This document shows positions 1-6,409 of a stretch of 22,635 nt of DNA, piece after piece (the stretch's first letter is position 1; every line of letters begins with the position of its first letter). The position numbers and the translations under genes are program-made. The notes beneath the pieces were generated by a model, which made no database searches, was not told where the DNA came from, and saw only the letters and a program-made list of their open reading frames with translations. Origin of the DNA: a virus. The DNA lies in IMG/VR virus record IMGVR_UViG_3300025704_000120, positions 1-22,635 of that record. One strand, given 5' to 3'.

Positions 1-22
1 GCTGTAATATAATATTTTTCAT
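1..22 (-). CDS. start of a gene running off the left edge (partial)
   Basis: An ATG on the minus strand at position 22 overlaps the stop codon of the FkbM methyltransferase gene in an ATGA junction, the arrangement used repeatedly in this window. Only seven codons (MKNIILQ) are inside the window, so the product cannot be identified. By context it would be the next gene of the glycan-modification cluster. The call rests on the junction geometry alone. Confidence 0.45.
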
Positions 23-633
23 TCTAATGGTTCCTTTGAAAAGAAATAATCATGTTGAATTAGTATTTTTTTATTTCTTAGATGGTCTTTAATTTTTTTA
101 GAATATACAAATCCAGCTTTTTTAAAAAATTCCAAATATTCTTCGTGTGATGGAGAACCGGTATTAAATGTTATTCCTTTTGCTGGAATTTCGCAGTGAA
201 TAAATTTACAGTGGTTTAATATATCATTACACCCCGTTAAAACATCAAGCTCTGCACCTTGTATATCAATTTTAATAAAATCTGGATATGCAATATTTTT
301 TTCTTTTACGTAAGTGTCAAGGCGAGAGGTTGCTATAAGAGTAGTTTGGTATTTTGATTTTAAAAACTCCGGAGTCTCTACCATATATGTATCGCCCATT
401 CCGCCATCATGATAAAATGTTTTAGTAATATCATCTTTATCAGATAGTAATACTTTATGCCAAGTGCCCCATTTCACTTTTTGAAATTTATTAGGACTTC
501 CCTCAAATTGATGTATAGTGGCTAGGGGTAATATGCGGTGCAATAATTGGCTAAAGCTACCATCATGCGCACCAATATCATAACATACATTTGGATTAAA
601 TTTGCGTATTATATGTTCAATCATTGCGGCCAT
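19..633 (-). CDS. FkbM-family SAM-dependent methyltransferase
   Basis: The 204-residue protein has the FkbM-type Rossmann signature. An SAM-binding loop YDIGAHDGSFS lies at residues 18-28, an acidic position in QFEGSP follows at about 42-47, and the characteristic block DFIKIDIQGAELDVL lies at 118-132. FkbM enzymes usually O-methylate sugars or small hydroxylated compounds, and phages often carry them beside glycosyltransferases. The start is the ATG at 633, which has AGGA five bases upstream. A second ATG three codons later would make an ATGA overlap with the preceding gene and cannot be excluded. It is the last complete gene of the cluster with the GT8-like transferase and cytidylyltransferase, so the substrate is probably a glycan. 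Family assignment is strong; the acceptor is unknown. Confidence 0.85.
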   Translation of the reverse strand: MAAMIEHIIRKFNPNVCYDIGAHDGSFSQLLHRILPLATIHQFEGSPNKFQKVKWGTWHKVLLSDKDDITKTFYHDGGMGDTYMVETPEFLKSKYQTTLIATSRLDTYVKEKNIAYPDFIKIDIQGAELDVLTGCNDILNHCKFIHCEIPAKGITFNTGSPSHEEYLEFFKKAGFVYSKKIKDHLRNKKILIQHDYFFSKEPLE

Positions 634-1337
634 TTTCTTCCTATAGCAGGTGCCATATTAATACACCCTCCTTTATATGTGGTATGGTTATTTTTCCCAT
701 TGCTGCACAAAATTTGATACCATCCCCATTCGGCCGGCAATAATTCTTTTTTTTCATGTAAGCTATTAACCATATCTACATTCCATATTTCGGGTGTATG
801 CATGATAAGACTATCCGGACTAATCATTTTCCACCATCTAGGATTATTTTTTGTCATGTTGTGTTTTACAGGAAAGTCTAACAATTTAGTATCCATCACT
901 CCCCAGCCCAGTCCAACGGGGCCCTCATCTTTAGCCTTTTCTAAAAAGCATGCATAATTCAATGCGTCAGAAAAATATAAATCCCATCTAACTCTTACTA
1001 TAACATCATATTTTTTATTCAATTTTGCCACAAGAGAATTATGAGCTAAAATTTGTTTTGTGCCGTAATCTAACTTTTGAGTTTTTTTATACTTTTTTCT
1101 TTTTGAATCAAAATATTCTCCAGCATATACAGTAGTATCTTTTATTGGACTATAGTCTATTATAGGTTCTGGTTCAATGACCATATTTTCATATTTTTTT
1201 AAAAGACAATTATCCCACGTGTGGTAAAAATAATCTGCAGTAAAATTTTTAAATGCAGCTTTCATTCTAGCATTTAATGTTTCAAACTGAATATTAGTTT
1301 TTCTTTGTTGACCGCTTACACAGACTGCTATTTTCAT
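621..1337 (-). CDS. putative glycosyltransferase-like protein (SGQ.R / HTWD / RWD motifs)
   Basis: This 238-residue protein opens with a hydrophobic strand and a SGQQR motif (residues 8-12). HTWD follows at 39-42 and a VRVRWDLYF block at 114-122. This layout recalls a group of viral and bacterial proteins annotated as glycosyltransferase-like, in which a strand, SGQ.R, 'HTWD' and an R-x-R-x-D strand recur. The RWD aspartate could act like the metal-binding acid of GT-A folds, but that is inference. The gene starts in an ATGA overlap with the cytidylyltransferase gene and overlaps the FkbM gene by 13 bases, so the three are translationally linked. No membrane segment is visible. Function is assigned mainly from motif resemblance and context, so the exact enzyme class is uncertain. 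Confidence 0.55.
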   Translation of the reverse strand: MKIAVCVSGQQRKTNIQFETLNARMKAAFKNFTADYFYHTWDNCLLKKYENMVIEPEPIIDYSPIKDTTVYAGEYFDSKRKKYKKTQKLDYGTKQILAHNSLVAKLNKKYDVIVRVRWDLYFSDALNYACFLEKAKDEGPVGLGWGVMDTKLLDFPVKHNMTKNNPRWWKMISPDSLIMHTPEIWNVDMVNSLHEKKELLPAEWGWYQILCSNGKNNHTTYKGGCINMAPAIGRKWPQ

Positions 1338-1777
1338 TTTTTCATTTTTGTTTGATCTACAATTTTTTGTTTAATAATTGTAGAGCTAACACCTTTTGTA
1401 TAAGGTATATATACCATGACTATATCCCTCAAGTCTAACCATTCTTGACTAAATCCCATTTGATTGTAATAGTCTCTAGATGCCCAATCAGTACCAATTG
1501 CAATAATATGCGGTTGAACCTTTTCAATAGCTTGTGTACTATCGGTATCTCCAATATTGCGAACAACCTTATCACAATAAATACACGAATCAAGTATAAG
1601 TTTTCGTTCTTCAAATGAATGAAACGGATTAAATCCCTTATAATCTCGTATGAACTTGTCACTATTTAAAGATACCACCACAATATCAGCAATCAATTTA
1701 CAACGTGATAAAAAATTCACGTGGCCGGCATGAAATAAATCAAATGTTCCACCAGTATATAATATCCTTTTGGTCAT
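1334..1777 (-). CDS. glycerol-3-phosphate cytidylyltransferase-like nucleotidyltransferase
   Basis: The 147-residue protein carries the nucleotidyltransferase signature GGTFDLFHAGH at residues 9-19, with the HxGH histidines at 16 and 19 that stabilise the transition state in TagD/GCT-type enzymes. Near the C-terminus YTKGVSSTIIK occupies the place of the RTxGISTT motif of this family. Length matches compact single-domain cytidylyltransferases. Such enzymes activate glycerol-phosphate or a sugar-phosphate as a CDP derivative. Its ATG overlaps the TAA of the GT8-like gene by one base (TAATG), with a GGTGG Shine-Dalgarno sequence four bases before it. With transferase-like genes on both sides it may supply an activated donor for glycan decoration. 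The substrate cannot be told from sequence, and related enzymes use other phosphorylated substrates. Confidence 0.85.
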   Translation of the reverse strand: MTKRILYTGGTFDLFHAGHVNFLSRCKLIADIVVVSLNSDKFIRDYKGFNPFHSFEERKLILDSCIYCDKVVRNIGDTDSTQAIEKVQPHIIAIGTDWASRDYYNQMGFSQEWLDLRDIVMVYIPYTKGVSSTIIKQKIVDQTKMKK

Positions 1778-2565
1778 TATTCCACCGCTTTTATTAATTC
1801 TTCTATATTTTCACCCTTGTACGGAAGCTTATCTTTTAAGAAAAAGTGCACAAAATGTGCTTCCTTAACTTTATTTTCAGGTATTGCATTAAACAATGCA
1901 TTCCATTTAAAATTCATATGAGCAACATTCATTTTTTCTTCTTTAACCCAAACATTAAGAAGAGTTTGATCAGTTGACCATTTCCAATTACCCATGCCAT
2001 CAATAAAAGGTTTAAAATCAGGTCTTCTTAAAAACTGATTTGGGGTTTCGCCTTTAAGATATTTAAGAATAGCTTTTGAATTTAATACCATCATACCCAT
2101 ATTAAAAAACTCCGCGCCGGAAGCATTCCATTTCCAATCAATGCTACGAAGAGTTCCGTATTGCATTTTAGAATATCCAATAATTTTGCGTTTGTATTCT
2201 TCGGTAATAGGCATTTCTCTTTCGCAAACAAAACCAGCATCAACATCATCTGGCAAATCATCAAAAATATTTGGTGCACCTGGTCGAATCCAAATGTCAG
2301 CATCAATAATTGCTACTTGATCATATTTTGGTAAGTAGGTAAAGGCGTTTTCTTTTTCAAAGATAGGCAGATATCCACCATGCTTTTCATAAGATTCTTT
2401 ACTTCTATTTGTTGCAAAGACATCTGGCTTAATCATTAAGATAGGAGACTTCTGAACGATATGTTCAATATTATGGGCTTTGCAGTATTGCGCCACCGAT
2501 TCAACACAATGGTTATACAATGTTGAGCGTTTGCCCACGCATACTTGATATATCATTCGTTTCAT
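1777..2565 (-). CDS. GT8-like glycosyltransferase
   Basis: The open frame extends upstream to 2679, but that extension overlaps the neighbouring gene and is low-complexity Lys/Asn. The ATG at 2565 has AGGAA seven bases upstream and leaves 10 bases to the previous stop, giving 262 residues. The protein resembles GT-A fold family 8 enzymes. AIIDADIWIRPGA (about 85-97) holds the metal-binding DxD (88-90) at the end of a strand, FNMGMMVLN (154-162) fits the acceptor-side strand, STDQTLLN (197-204) is typical of the GT8 helix, and a C-terminal HFVHFF (about 237-242) supplies a histidine like the second metal ligand. Retaining transfer from a nucleotide-sugar is expected. No signal peptide or membrane anchor is seen. 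It is the first gene of the glycan cluster; acceptor and donor are unknown. Confidence 0.7.
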   Translation of the reverse strand: MKRMIYQVCVGKRSTLYNHCVESVAQYCKAHNIEHIVQKSPILMIKPDVFATNRSKESYEKHGGYLPIFEKENAFTYLPKYDQVAIIDADIWIRPGAPNIFDDLPDDVDAGFVCEREMPITEEYKRKIIGYSKMQYGTLRSIDWKWNASGAEFFNMGMMVLNSKAILKYLKGETPNQFLRRPDFKPFIDGMGNWKWSTDQTLLNVWVKEEKMNVAHMNFKWNALFNAIPENKVKEAHFVHFFLKDKLPYKGENIEELIKAVE

Positions 2566-2575
2566 TATTTTATTC

Positions 2576-2920
2576 CTATTCGGTTTTTGGTTGAGCTTCT
2601 TTTGCCGAGAACTCTCCAACAATTTCGCCCTCCATAAACTCTTTAACAATTTCCGGTTGGGTTTCGGCTTTTTTAACAATTTCTGGTTTTGGTTGAGCTT
2701 CTGCTGCTAAAAACTTTTCAACAATGGTATTTATTTTATCATAAACTGCACCAACAATAGAAAGATTTTGTGCAGTAAATACGCCAGCTTTAGTAGACGC
2801 GTCAATTACTTGCCGTACAACTACCAGATCATTAATATCTAAATTTGTTGATTGTGACGCTGGTGGGCTAGATTTAACAGCAGCTTTACTTTTGGGCGCT
2901 GATTTTGTTTTTTTGGTCAT
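2576..2920 (-). CDS. small conserved phage protein with repeated Glu/Gln/Pro-rich tail
   Basis: The 114-residue protein has three parts. A basic, Ser/Ala-rich N-terminus covers residues 1-25. A compact central segment, DLVVVRQVIDAST through VGAVYDKINTIVEKFL (about 31-70), resembles a short helical protein that I recall from T4-like marine phages. The C-terminal tail is low-complexity, with AEAQPKPEIVK and AETQPEIVK repeating the same theme. At DNA level the 16 bp unit at 2585-2600 recurs at 2687-2702, spaced by a multiple of three. The start has AAAGGAA upstream. Its first 35 bases overlap the end of the 77-residue gene before it. No enzymatic motif is visible and the function is unknown; the repeat suggests a length-variable linker. 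Confidence 0.75.
   Translation of the reverse strand: MTKKTKSAPKSKAAVKSSPPASQSTNLDINDLVVVRQVIDASTKAGVFTAQNLSIVGAVYDKINTIVEKFLAAEAQPKPEIVKKAETQPEIVKEFMEGEIVGEFSAKEAQPKTE
2585..2702 (-). repeat. in-frame direct repeat inside the 114-residue gene
   Basis: A 16 bp sequence (ttttggttgagcttct on the plus strand) occurs at 2585-2600 and again at 2687-2702. Between the copies, a degenerate repeat of the bases coding for PEIVK also occurs. The copies are 102 bp apart, a multiple of three, so gain or loss of a unit would keep the frame. Confidence 0.75.
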
Positions 2921-3119
2921 GTGTAATTTCCTTTAGCATAATTTTACATAATTTTTTAGTTTCATCAAAAGTAGATTTAAATCTATTTTGCCGATATCCA
3001 TTCTTCAAAAACCATTTAATATTATCTATTGTACCAGTTTTTCTATCGGCTGGCAAATTTAGATCATTAAATAATTTTTCGACGCTAGATCTTAATACTA
3101 GAATTTGAAATATATTCAT
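2886..3119 (-). CDS. hypothetical protein, 77 residues
   Basis: A small basic protein whose N-terminus MNIFQILVLRSSVEKLF looks helical. It is followed by a charged region rich in Lys, Arg and Asn. It starts three bases after the stop of the HAD phosphatase gene, so it is probably co-translated. Its last 35 bases overlap the start of the next gene. No recognised domain or metal-binding motif is visible. A plus-strand frame over the same bases was judged to be its shadow, because all neighbours run on the minus strand and fit tightly against this frame. Confidence 0.6.
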   Translation of the reverse strand: MNIFQILVLRSSVEKLFNDLNLPADRKTGTIDNIKWFLKNGYRQNRFKSTFDETKKLCKIMLKEITHDQKNKISAQK

Positions 3120-3122
3120 TAC

Positions 3123-3716
3123 TTATCCTACAATATAGTTATAAATTTCTTTCCAGTTTTTCATAACTGGCAATTGTTCATATAGCATATTATGAGAATG
3201 CTCCATAATAATCGATTCAAGACCTAAACGATCCCCCAATTCGGCATTTTCAATTTTATCTTCTACCCATATATATCCGCTATTTTCATAGGGGGCAAGA
3301 ACTTCATCTTTATCAGCGCCAGTATCGGTAAAGATAAACTGTTCAAATGCCGTTTTACCAAAAAGTTTCTTAGTATTTTTAATCCGTAAGGCTTGAGCTG
3401 TTGGATCTAGCGACAAAGAAGTAATCATATGGAAAACATACCCGTGCTTGCGATGTAATAGATCAATATAATGCATAGCGTCGCGTAATGGCGGTAAAAA
3501 TCCAATAGTTGAAGATTCATTAAAAAAGCGGACAAGCTCTTCTTTTTTATCAGACGTAAGATTGTATCGTGTGCCAATATCATATGCGTCTGGATCACCA
3601 GTTTTTTCATAACCATGATGTTCCATCCAAACAGTAAAGGCGTACTCCCAATTAAGTAGCACACCATCGCAGTCCGTTAGAATGACTTTATCTAGGTTGT
3701 TCAATTTTTTCATCAT
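3123..3716 (-). CDS. HAD-superfamily phosphatase / 5'-nucleotidase-like
   Basis: The ATGATG at 3716 is chosen because GGAGA lies a few bases upstream; longer starts back to 3770 would run into the promoter. The 197-residue product has HAD motif I as LTDCDGVLLNW, with nucleophile Asp15 and acid/base Asp17. A motif II-like threonine/serine appears in HMITSLS, and a late acidic strand IWVEDKIENAELG provides the metal-binding aspartate position of motif IV. A helical cap insert lies between. Phages of this type carry related proteins annotated as 5'(3')-deoxyribonucleotidase-like or generic phosphatases. A role in nucleotide dephosphorylation is possible, as is sugar-phosphate dephosphorylation given the downstream glycan cluster; the sequence does not decide. 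It is the first gene behind the promoter at 3741-3769. Confidence 0.75.
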   Translation of the reverse strand: MMKKLNNLDKVILTDCDGVLLNWEYAFTVWMEHHGYEKTGDPDAYDIGTRYNLTSDKKEELVRFFNESSTIGFLPPLRDAMHYIDLLHRKHGYVFHMITSLSLDPTAQALRIKNTKKLFGKTAFEQFIFTDTGADKDEVLAPYENSGYIWVEDKIENAELGDRLGLESIIMEHSHNMLYEQLPVMKNWKEIYNYIVG

Positions 3717-3740
3717 GTAGTTCTCCATTAATATAATATT

Positions 3741-3769
3741 ATTATAGCGTTTGATTAATGGATTGTACA
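3741..3769 (-). promoter_or_regulatory. sigma70-like promoter upstream of the HAD phosphatase gene
   Basis: Read on the minus strand, a -35 box TGTACA (3764-3769) is followed by a 17-base spacer and a perfect -10 box TATAAT (3741-3746). The predicted start lies just before the GGAGA ribosome-binding site. The spacer begins with ATCC, as does that of the promoter at 6994-7022. Confidence 0.6.
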
Positions 3770-3791
3770 CCCTTATTTTTAATTTAATAGA

Positions 3792-3959
3792 TTATTTTTT
3801 TATCGTAGTGTCATTATCATCACTAAAATATAATAATTCTATAGGTTTAATTTTTTTTTCTTTTTCAATAGATTTTATTTTAAAATCTTTTTCAATTGAT
3901 CGAATTTTTTGCTGCCCTCTTTTTTTATTACGAGGGTCGTATCTTCCAAATTTTGCCAT
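3792..3959 (-). CDS. small conserved phage protein (KFGRYDPRNKK type), 55 residues
   Basis: A short minus-strand frame starts at 3959, six bases after the glutaredoxin stop. It opens with MAKFGRYDPRNKKRGQQK, an N-terminus I recall as a recurrent small protein in T4-like marine phages. The remainder is highly charged: a Lys/Glu-rich stretch, then an acidic patch (FSDDND) and a terminal KK. It fills the gap between glutaredoxin and the promoter at 3741-3769 completely. Function is unknown. The basic N-terminus would fit nucleic-acid contact, but this is speculation. Confidence 0.75.
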   Translation of the reverse strand: MAKFGRYDPRNKKRGQQKIRSIEKDFKIKSIEKEKKIKPIELLYFSDDNDTTIKK

Positions 3960-3965
3960 AATATA

Positions 3966-4223
3966 TTAAAAATCACTTTCCCCATGACCACCAGCGGTAT
4001 TTTCTATTTCTACTGCAAATTCTTGATATCCACCAATGTGTTTATCATGCCAAAAAATTTGTGGTACAGTTTTTGCATTTGGTACTAATTTAAACATTTC
4101 ATCTCTTTTGCCTGGTTCATTAATATCTATATAGTTATAATCAAGCTGCCATTCAGTTGCTAATCGCACAGCTCTTTTGCAATATACACAGCCTTCTTTT
4201 CCGTAAATTTTTATTACACCCAT
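3966..4223 (-). CDS. glutaredoxin
   Basis: The 85-residue protein is a complete single-domain glutaredoxin. An N-terminal strand VIKIYGKEGCVYCKRAV carries the redox pair Cys12-Val-Tyr-Cys15. The cis-proline loop appears as AKTVPQIF, and HIGGYQEF is the glutathione-binding GG motif. It would reduce disulfides using glutathione and, in phages with class I ribonucleotide reductase, is the expected electron donor for the C-terminal cysteine pair of NrdA (encoded at 9987-11684). The gene overlaps the end of the nitroreductase-like gene by 10 bases. It corresponds in role to T4 nrdC, although this window does not show orthology. Confidence 0.92.
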   Translation of the reverse strand: MGVIKIYGKEGCVYCKRAVRLATEWQLDYNYIDINEPGKRDEMFKLVPNAKTVPQIFWHDKHIGGYQEFAVEIENTAGGHGESDF

Positions 4224-4831
4224 GTTAATACTTCCGCTAAATTTGGTCTATCTTCAGTTGAATTTTTATATTTTAATACATCTGCATAGCCAGCAGACAT
4301 TAAAAATTGTACATCGTCTTCTATAAAATCAAGTTTATTATCTAGCCATATTTCTTTTTTAACATTAAAATCTGCAAAGCATAATGTATAAGAAACATCT
4401 AGGCCAGCTTCAATTAATAAACCACTTAAAATGGTAGCATGCATTCCTATTTCAATATTTGTATTTTTTAAAGTATAATGAGTTTTATAAATTGCTGGAT
4501 CCATTGGTGGCTGCTTATGACCACCTGATAAATCGCTTTGTACTTTTGCATTTCCGGTAGCAAGTCTTACAGTATAAATGAATTGATAAGGCGCAGTTAA
4601 TAAATTATAATTTGATCTTACCCTACTATACGCCGAAACATTATATAACCCCTGATTTATATTTTTATTAAATGGGCCAACCGCATAAACTTTATACGGT
4701 ATTAAATTTTGTTTTGATGCCACAATATCATGCGTGCTTGTCAAAGCATCTGATATAATTGTTTTATTGGGGGCGCGGGTTTCATCATACCATCTAATTT
4801 GATTGCGTTTTGCAAAGGTATTATAAATCAT
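4214..4831 (-). CDS. putative nitroreductase-fold protein
   Basis: The 205-residue protein has the segment order of the FMN-binding nitroreductase fold. An N-terminal basic segment (RNQIRWYDETRAPNK) is followed by a helix and the pattern SKQNLIPYKVYAVGP, like the 'S..n.qPw.~~vv' region. NTNIEIGMHATILSGLLIEAGLDVSYTLCF matches the 'iG.a..nl.L.A...Gl' helix-strand unit, and FLMSAGYADV matches the 'iGyp' strand near the C-terminus. If correct it would be an NAD(P)H-dependent flavin oxidoreductase. It lies between PhoH and glutaredoxin and starts six codon-free bases... nine bases after the PhoH stop, with AGGA upstream of the ATG. The key FMN-binding arginines cannot be pinned down by eye, so the assignment is moderate. 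Confidence 0.5.
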   Translation of the reverse strand: MIYNTFAKRNQIRWYDETRAPNKTIISDALTSTHDIVASKQNLIPYKVYAVGPFNKNINQGLYNVSAYSRVRSNYNLLTAPYQFIYTVRLATGNAKVQSDLSGGHKQPPMDPAIYKTHYTLKNTNIEIGMHATILSGLLIEAGLDVSYTLCFADFNVKKEIWLDNKLDFIEDDVQFLMSAGYADVLKYKNSTEDRPNLAEVLTWV

Positions 4832-4840
4832 AATAAATCC

Positions 4841-5524
4841 TTATAAATTAAGCATATCTTTTGTCATAATATAATCTCGAACAAAATCTGAGCGAACAAT
4901 ATCTGCCCATTCAAAATTAACTATTTTGAAAAACCGCATTTGTTCAATAATAGATACAAATTGTAAAATGCCGTCTTTTTCATCTTTATATTTAAAATCG
5001 GTTTGTTTCGAATCACCGCTAAAAATTATTCGGCAATCATTGCCAACTCGAGTAATAACAGAATCCAATTCATGAAAATTAAGATTTTGCATTTCATCAA
5101 CTACAATAATAGTATTATCAAAAGTTGCACCCCTAATATAAGAAGTGGTTTCAAATTCTAATTTCTTTTGAGTAACAAGCTTATTATATGCGCCGCCATA
5201 TCCAAAGATTACGTCACAAATATGTTTATACGGCACTTTATATGGTTCTTCTTTTTCCTCTTTAGTTCCGGGTAAATGGCCAGCATCTCGGGTTGCAACC
5301 ATAGATCTTAATATCATTACTTTACGATATTTATCTGGATTATTAAGCATTTCATAAAATGCAAAATATAGAGCTATAAAAGTTTTACCAGTGCCAGCTG
5401 ATCCAGATAAGACTAGATTATACCCATCTTCCCAATGTTCAAAGGCTTTTGATTGCCGTTCGGTAATAGGGTTAAATGGTTCAAGTTCTGCAGCATGGAC
5501 TTGTAGACTATTGCTTTTTTTCAT
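4841..5524 (-). CDS. phoH: PhoH-like ATPase
   Basis: The 227-residue protein is a P-loop NTPase of the PhoH group. Walker A is GSAGTGKT (residues 41-48). VMILRSMVATRDAGHLPGTKEEK (about 69-91) is the typical PhoH block. Walker B is VVDEMQN (141-147), and GDSKQTD (about 175-181) is the SF1-like motif III equivalent. PhoH is widespread in marine phages; its role (RNA metabolism, helicase-like activity or phosphate-linked) remains unsettled. The gene starts two bases after the stop of the FmdB-like gene. No phosphate-box regulator site was recognised upstream. Confidence 0.93.
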   Translation of the reverse strand: MKKSNSLQVHAAELEPFNPITERQSKAFEHWEDGYNLVLSGSAGTGKTFIALYFAFYEMLNNPDKYRKVMILRSMVATRDAGHLPGTKEEKEEPYKVPYKHICDVIFGYGGAYNKLVTQKKLEFETTSYIRGATFDNTIIVVDEMQNLNFHELDSVITRVGNDCRIIFSGDSKQTDFKYKDEKDGILQFVSIIEQMRFFKIVNFEWADIVRSDFVRDYIMTKDMLNL

Positions 5525-5526
5525 AA

Positions 5527-5760
5527 TTAAATTCTTACGTTGTTATTACGGCCCGAACCAGATTTTACTCGGCCCAAAACGTCTTTGAATCCATCTGGCG
5601 TTTTGTTTATAATATTACCAACACCGCTTACAATTTTTGGTGCAGATAATTTTTGAATTACATCAGGCATTTCATTCAAAATAAGTTGCAATTCTTCATA
5701 TGAACATACTACATCCCATTCGTAGGCTGTGGCAGTGTCTCTCAGGGTGTACATAGGCAT
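5527..5760 (-). CDS. FmdB-like small phage protein lacking the zinc ribbon
   Basis: The 77-residue product begins MPMYTLRDTATAYEWD and continues with a short helix (SYEELQLILNEMPDVIQKL). It then has SAPKIVSGVGNIINKTPDGFKDVLGRVKS, the pattern of the 'FmdB-like' proteins that recur in T4-like cyanophages (MPxYTF... PAIVS... DGFKDVL). The single Cys19 means the CxxC pairs of bacterial FmdB zinc ribbons are absent, as in the phage forms I recall. The ATG abuts the stop of the preceding gene with a one-base overlap (TAATG). No biochemical role is known for the phage forms; the position before phoH suggests co-expression. Confidence 0.7.
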   Translation of the reverse strand: MPMYTLRDTATAYEWDVVCSYEELQLILNEMPDVIQKLSAPKIVSGVGNIINKTPDGFKDVLGRVKSGSGRNNNVRI

Positions 5761-6188
5761 TAATCATCTATCTCTTTATCGCCCTCAATTCCAAATAAAA
5801 CATTTTGATAAAATTCGTATATATCATCAAAAAGCTTATTGGAATTGAGGTATTGGGCTACATTATTTTTGTTATACAAATTATACTTATAATCTTCTGA
5901 AAGCGTTATATTTAATCCATCAGCATCCCAAATCATGGCTTGTAATAAAGATATTTTGTAATCTTTCATCATTCCAACTAATCTATCAATAAACAGCTTA
6001 TGATTTTTATTACTAGCAATATTTATTTCGTCTATTTGATATTGCAATAAATTAATTAAATCTTCATAATAAGAATCTAGCTCGGTTTCTGGCATTTCTT
6101 TCAGAATTTTTCTTAGTCCACCTTTAAGCGGATAGCCGTGGATATCCTTATATAATTCTGAAACTTTAGTGAACAAATGTTTCGTCAT
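5760..6188 (-). CDS. hypothetical helical phage protein, 142 residues
   Basis: An upstream TTG four codons earlier (6200) sits too close to the purine-rich AAGGGG. The ATG at 6188 is taken instead, about 11 bases from it. The protein is predicted to be largely helical, with HLFTKVSELYKDIHGYPLKGGLRKIL, EDLINLLQYQIDEINIAS and a C-terminal acidic stretch (GDKEIDD). No catalytic motif is visible. A T4-type late promoter (TATAAATA, 6232-6239) lies 44 bases upstream of this ATG. This suggests late expression of this gene and probably of the FmdB-like and phoH genes after it. It could be a minor structural protein, but nothing in the sequence proves that. Confidence 0.7.
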   Translation of the reverse strand: MTKHLFTKVSELYKDIHGYPLKGGLRKILKEMPETELDSYYEDLINLLQYQIDEINIASNKNHKLFIDRLVGMMKDYKISLLQAMIWDADGLNITLSEDYKYNLYNKNNVAQYLNSNKLFDDIYEFYQNVLFGIEGDKEIDD

Positions 6189-6231
6189 TTTATACAACAC
6201 CCCTTATTAATAATTGGTAATACTTCAGAAT

Positions 6232-6239
6232 TATTTATA
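6232..6239 (-). promoter_or_regulatory. T4-type late promoter (TATAAATA)
   Basis: The minus strand reads TATAAATA in the short gap between the 50-residue basic gene and the gene at 5760-6188. This is the exact T4 late -10 box recognised by the gp55-type sigma factor. It is one of three intergenic copies in the window. Confidence 0.6.
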
Positions 6240-6256
6240 AGAAAGATAATAATAAT

Positions 6257-6409
6257 TTAATTATTGATTTTTTTTGTCTTTGCATTTTTACGGCGAATTC
6301 TTCGGAATTTAGAATAAAGACGCACAGTTCGGTCAGTTATTATACGTTTTACATTTTTTCTTCTATGCCGTGCTGCTTCTGATTTTGCAATTCTTTCAGC
6401 TTTAGTCAT
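6257..6409 (-). CDS. small strongly basic protein, 50 residues
   Basis: A short frame starts at 6409 in an ATGA overlap with the stop of the preceding gene. The product begins MTKAERIAKSEAARHRRKNV and ends in KFRRIRRKNAKTKKINN. About four in ten residues are Arg or Lys and there is a single acidic patch near the N-terminus. It looks like a nucleic-acid-binding or RNA-binding basic peptide, or an arginine-rich packaging or condensing protein, without a specific family match. It ends 18 bases before the late promoter at 6232-6239 (reading in transcription order). Existence is supported by the stop/start overlap and the uninterrupted coding look; function is inference. Confidence 0.7.
   Translation of the reverse strand: MTKAERIAKSEAARHRRKNVKRIITDRTVRLYSKFRRIRRKNAKTKKINN

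Noticed and set aside
2566-2679. Extended N-terminus of the GT8-like transferase
   Set aside because: Overlaps the neighbouring gene and is Lys/Asn low-complexity; the ATG at 2565 has a proper Shine-Dalgarno sequence.
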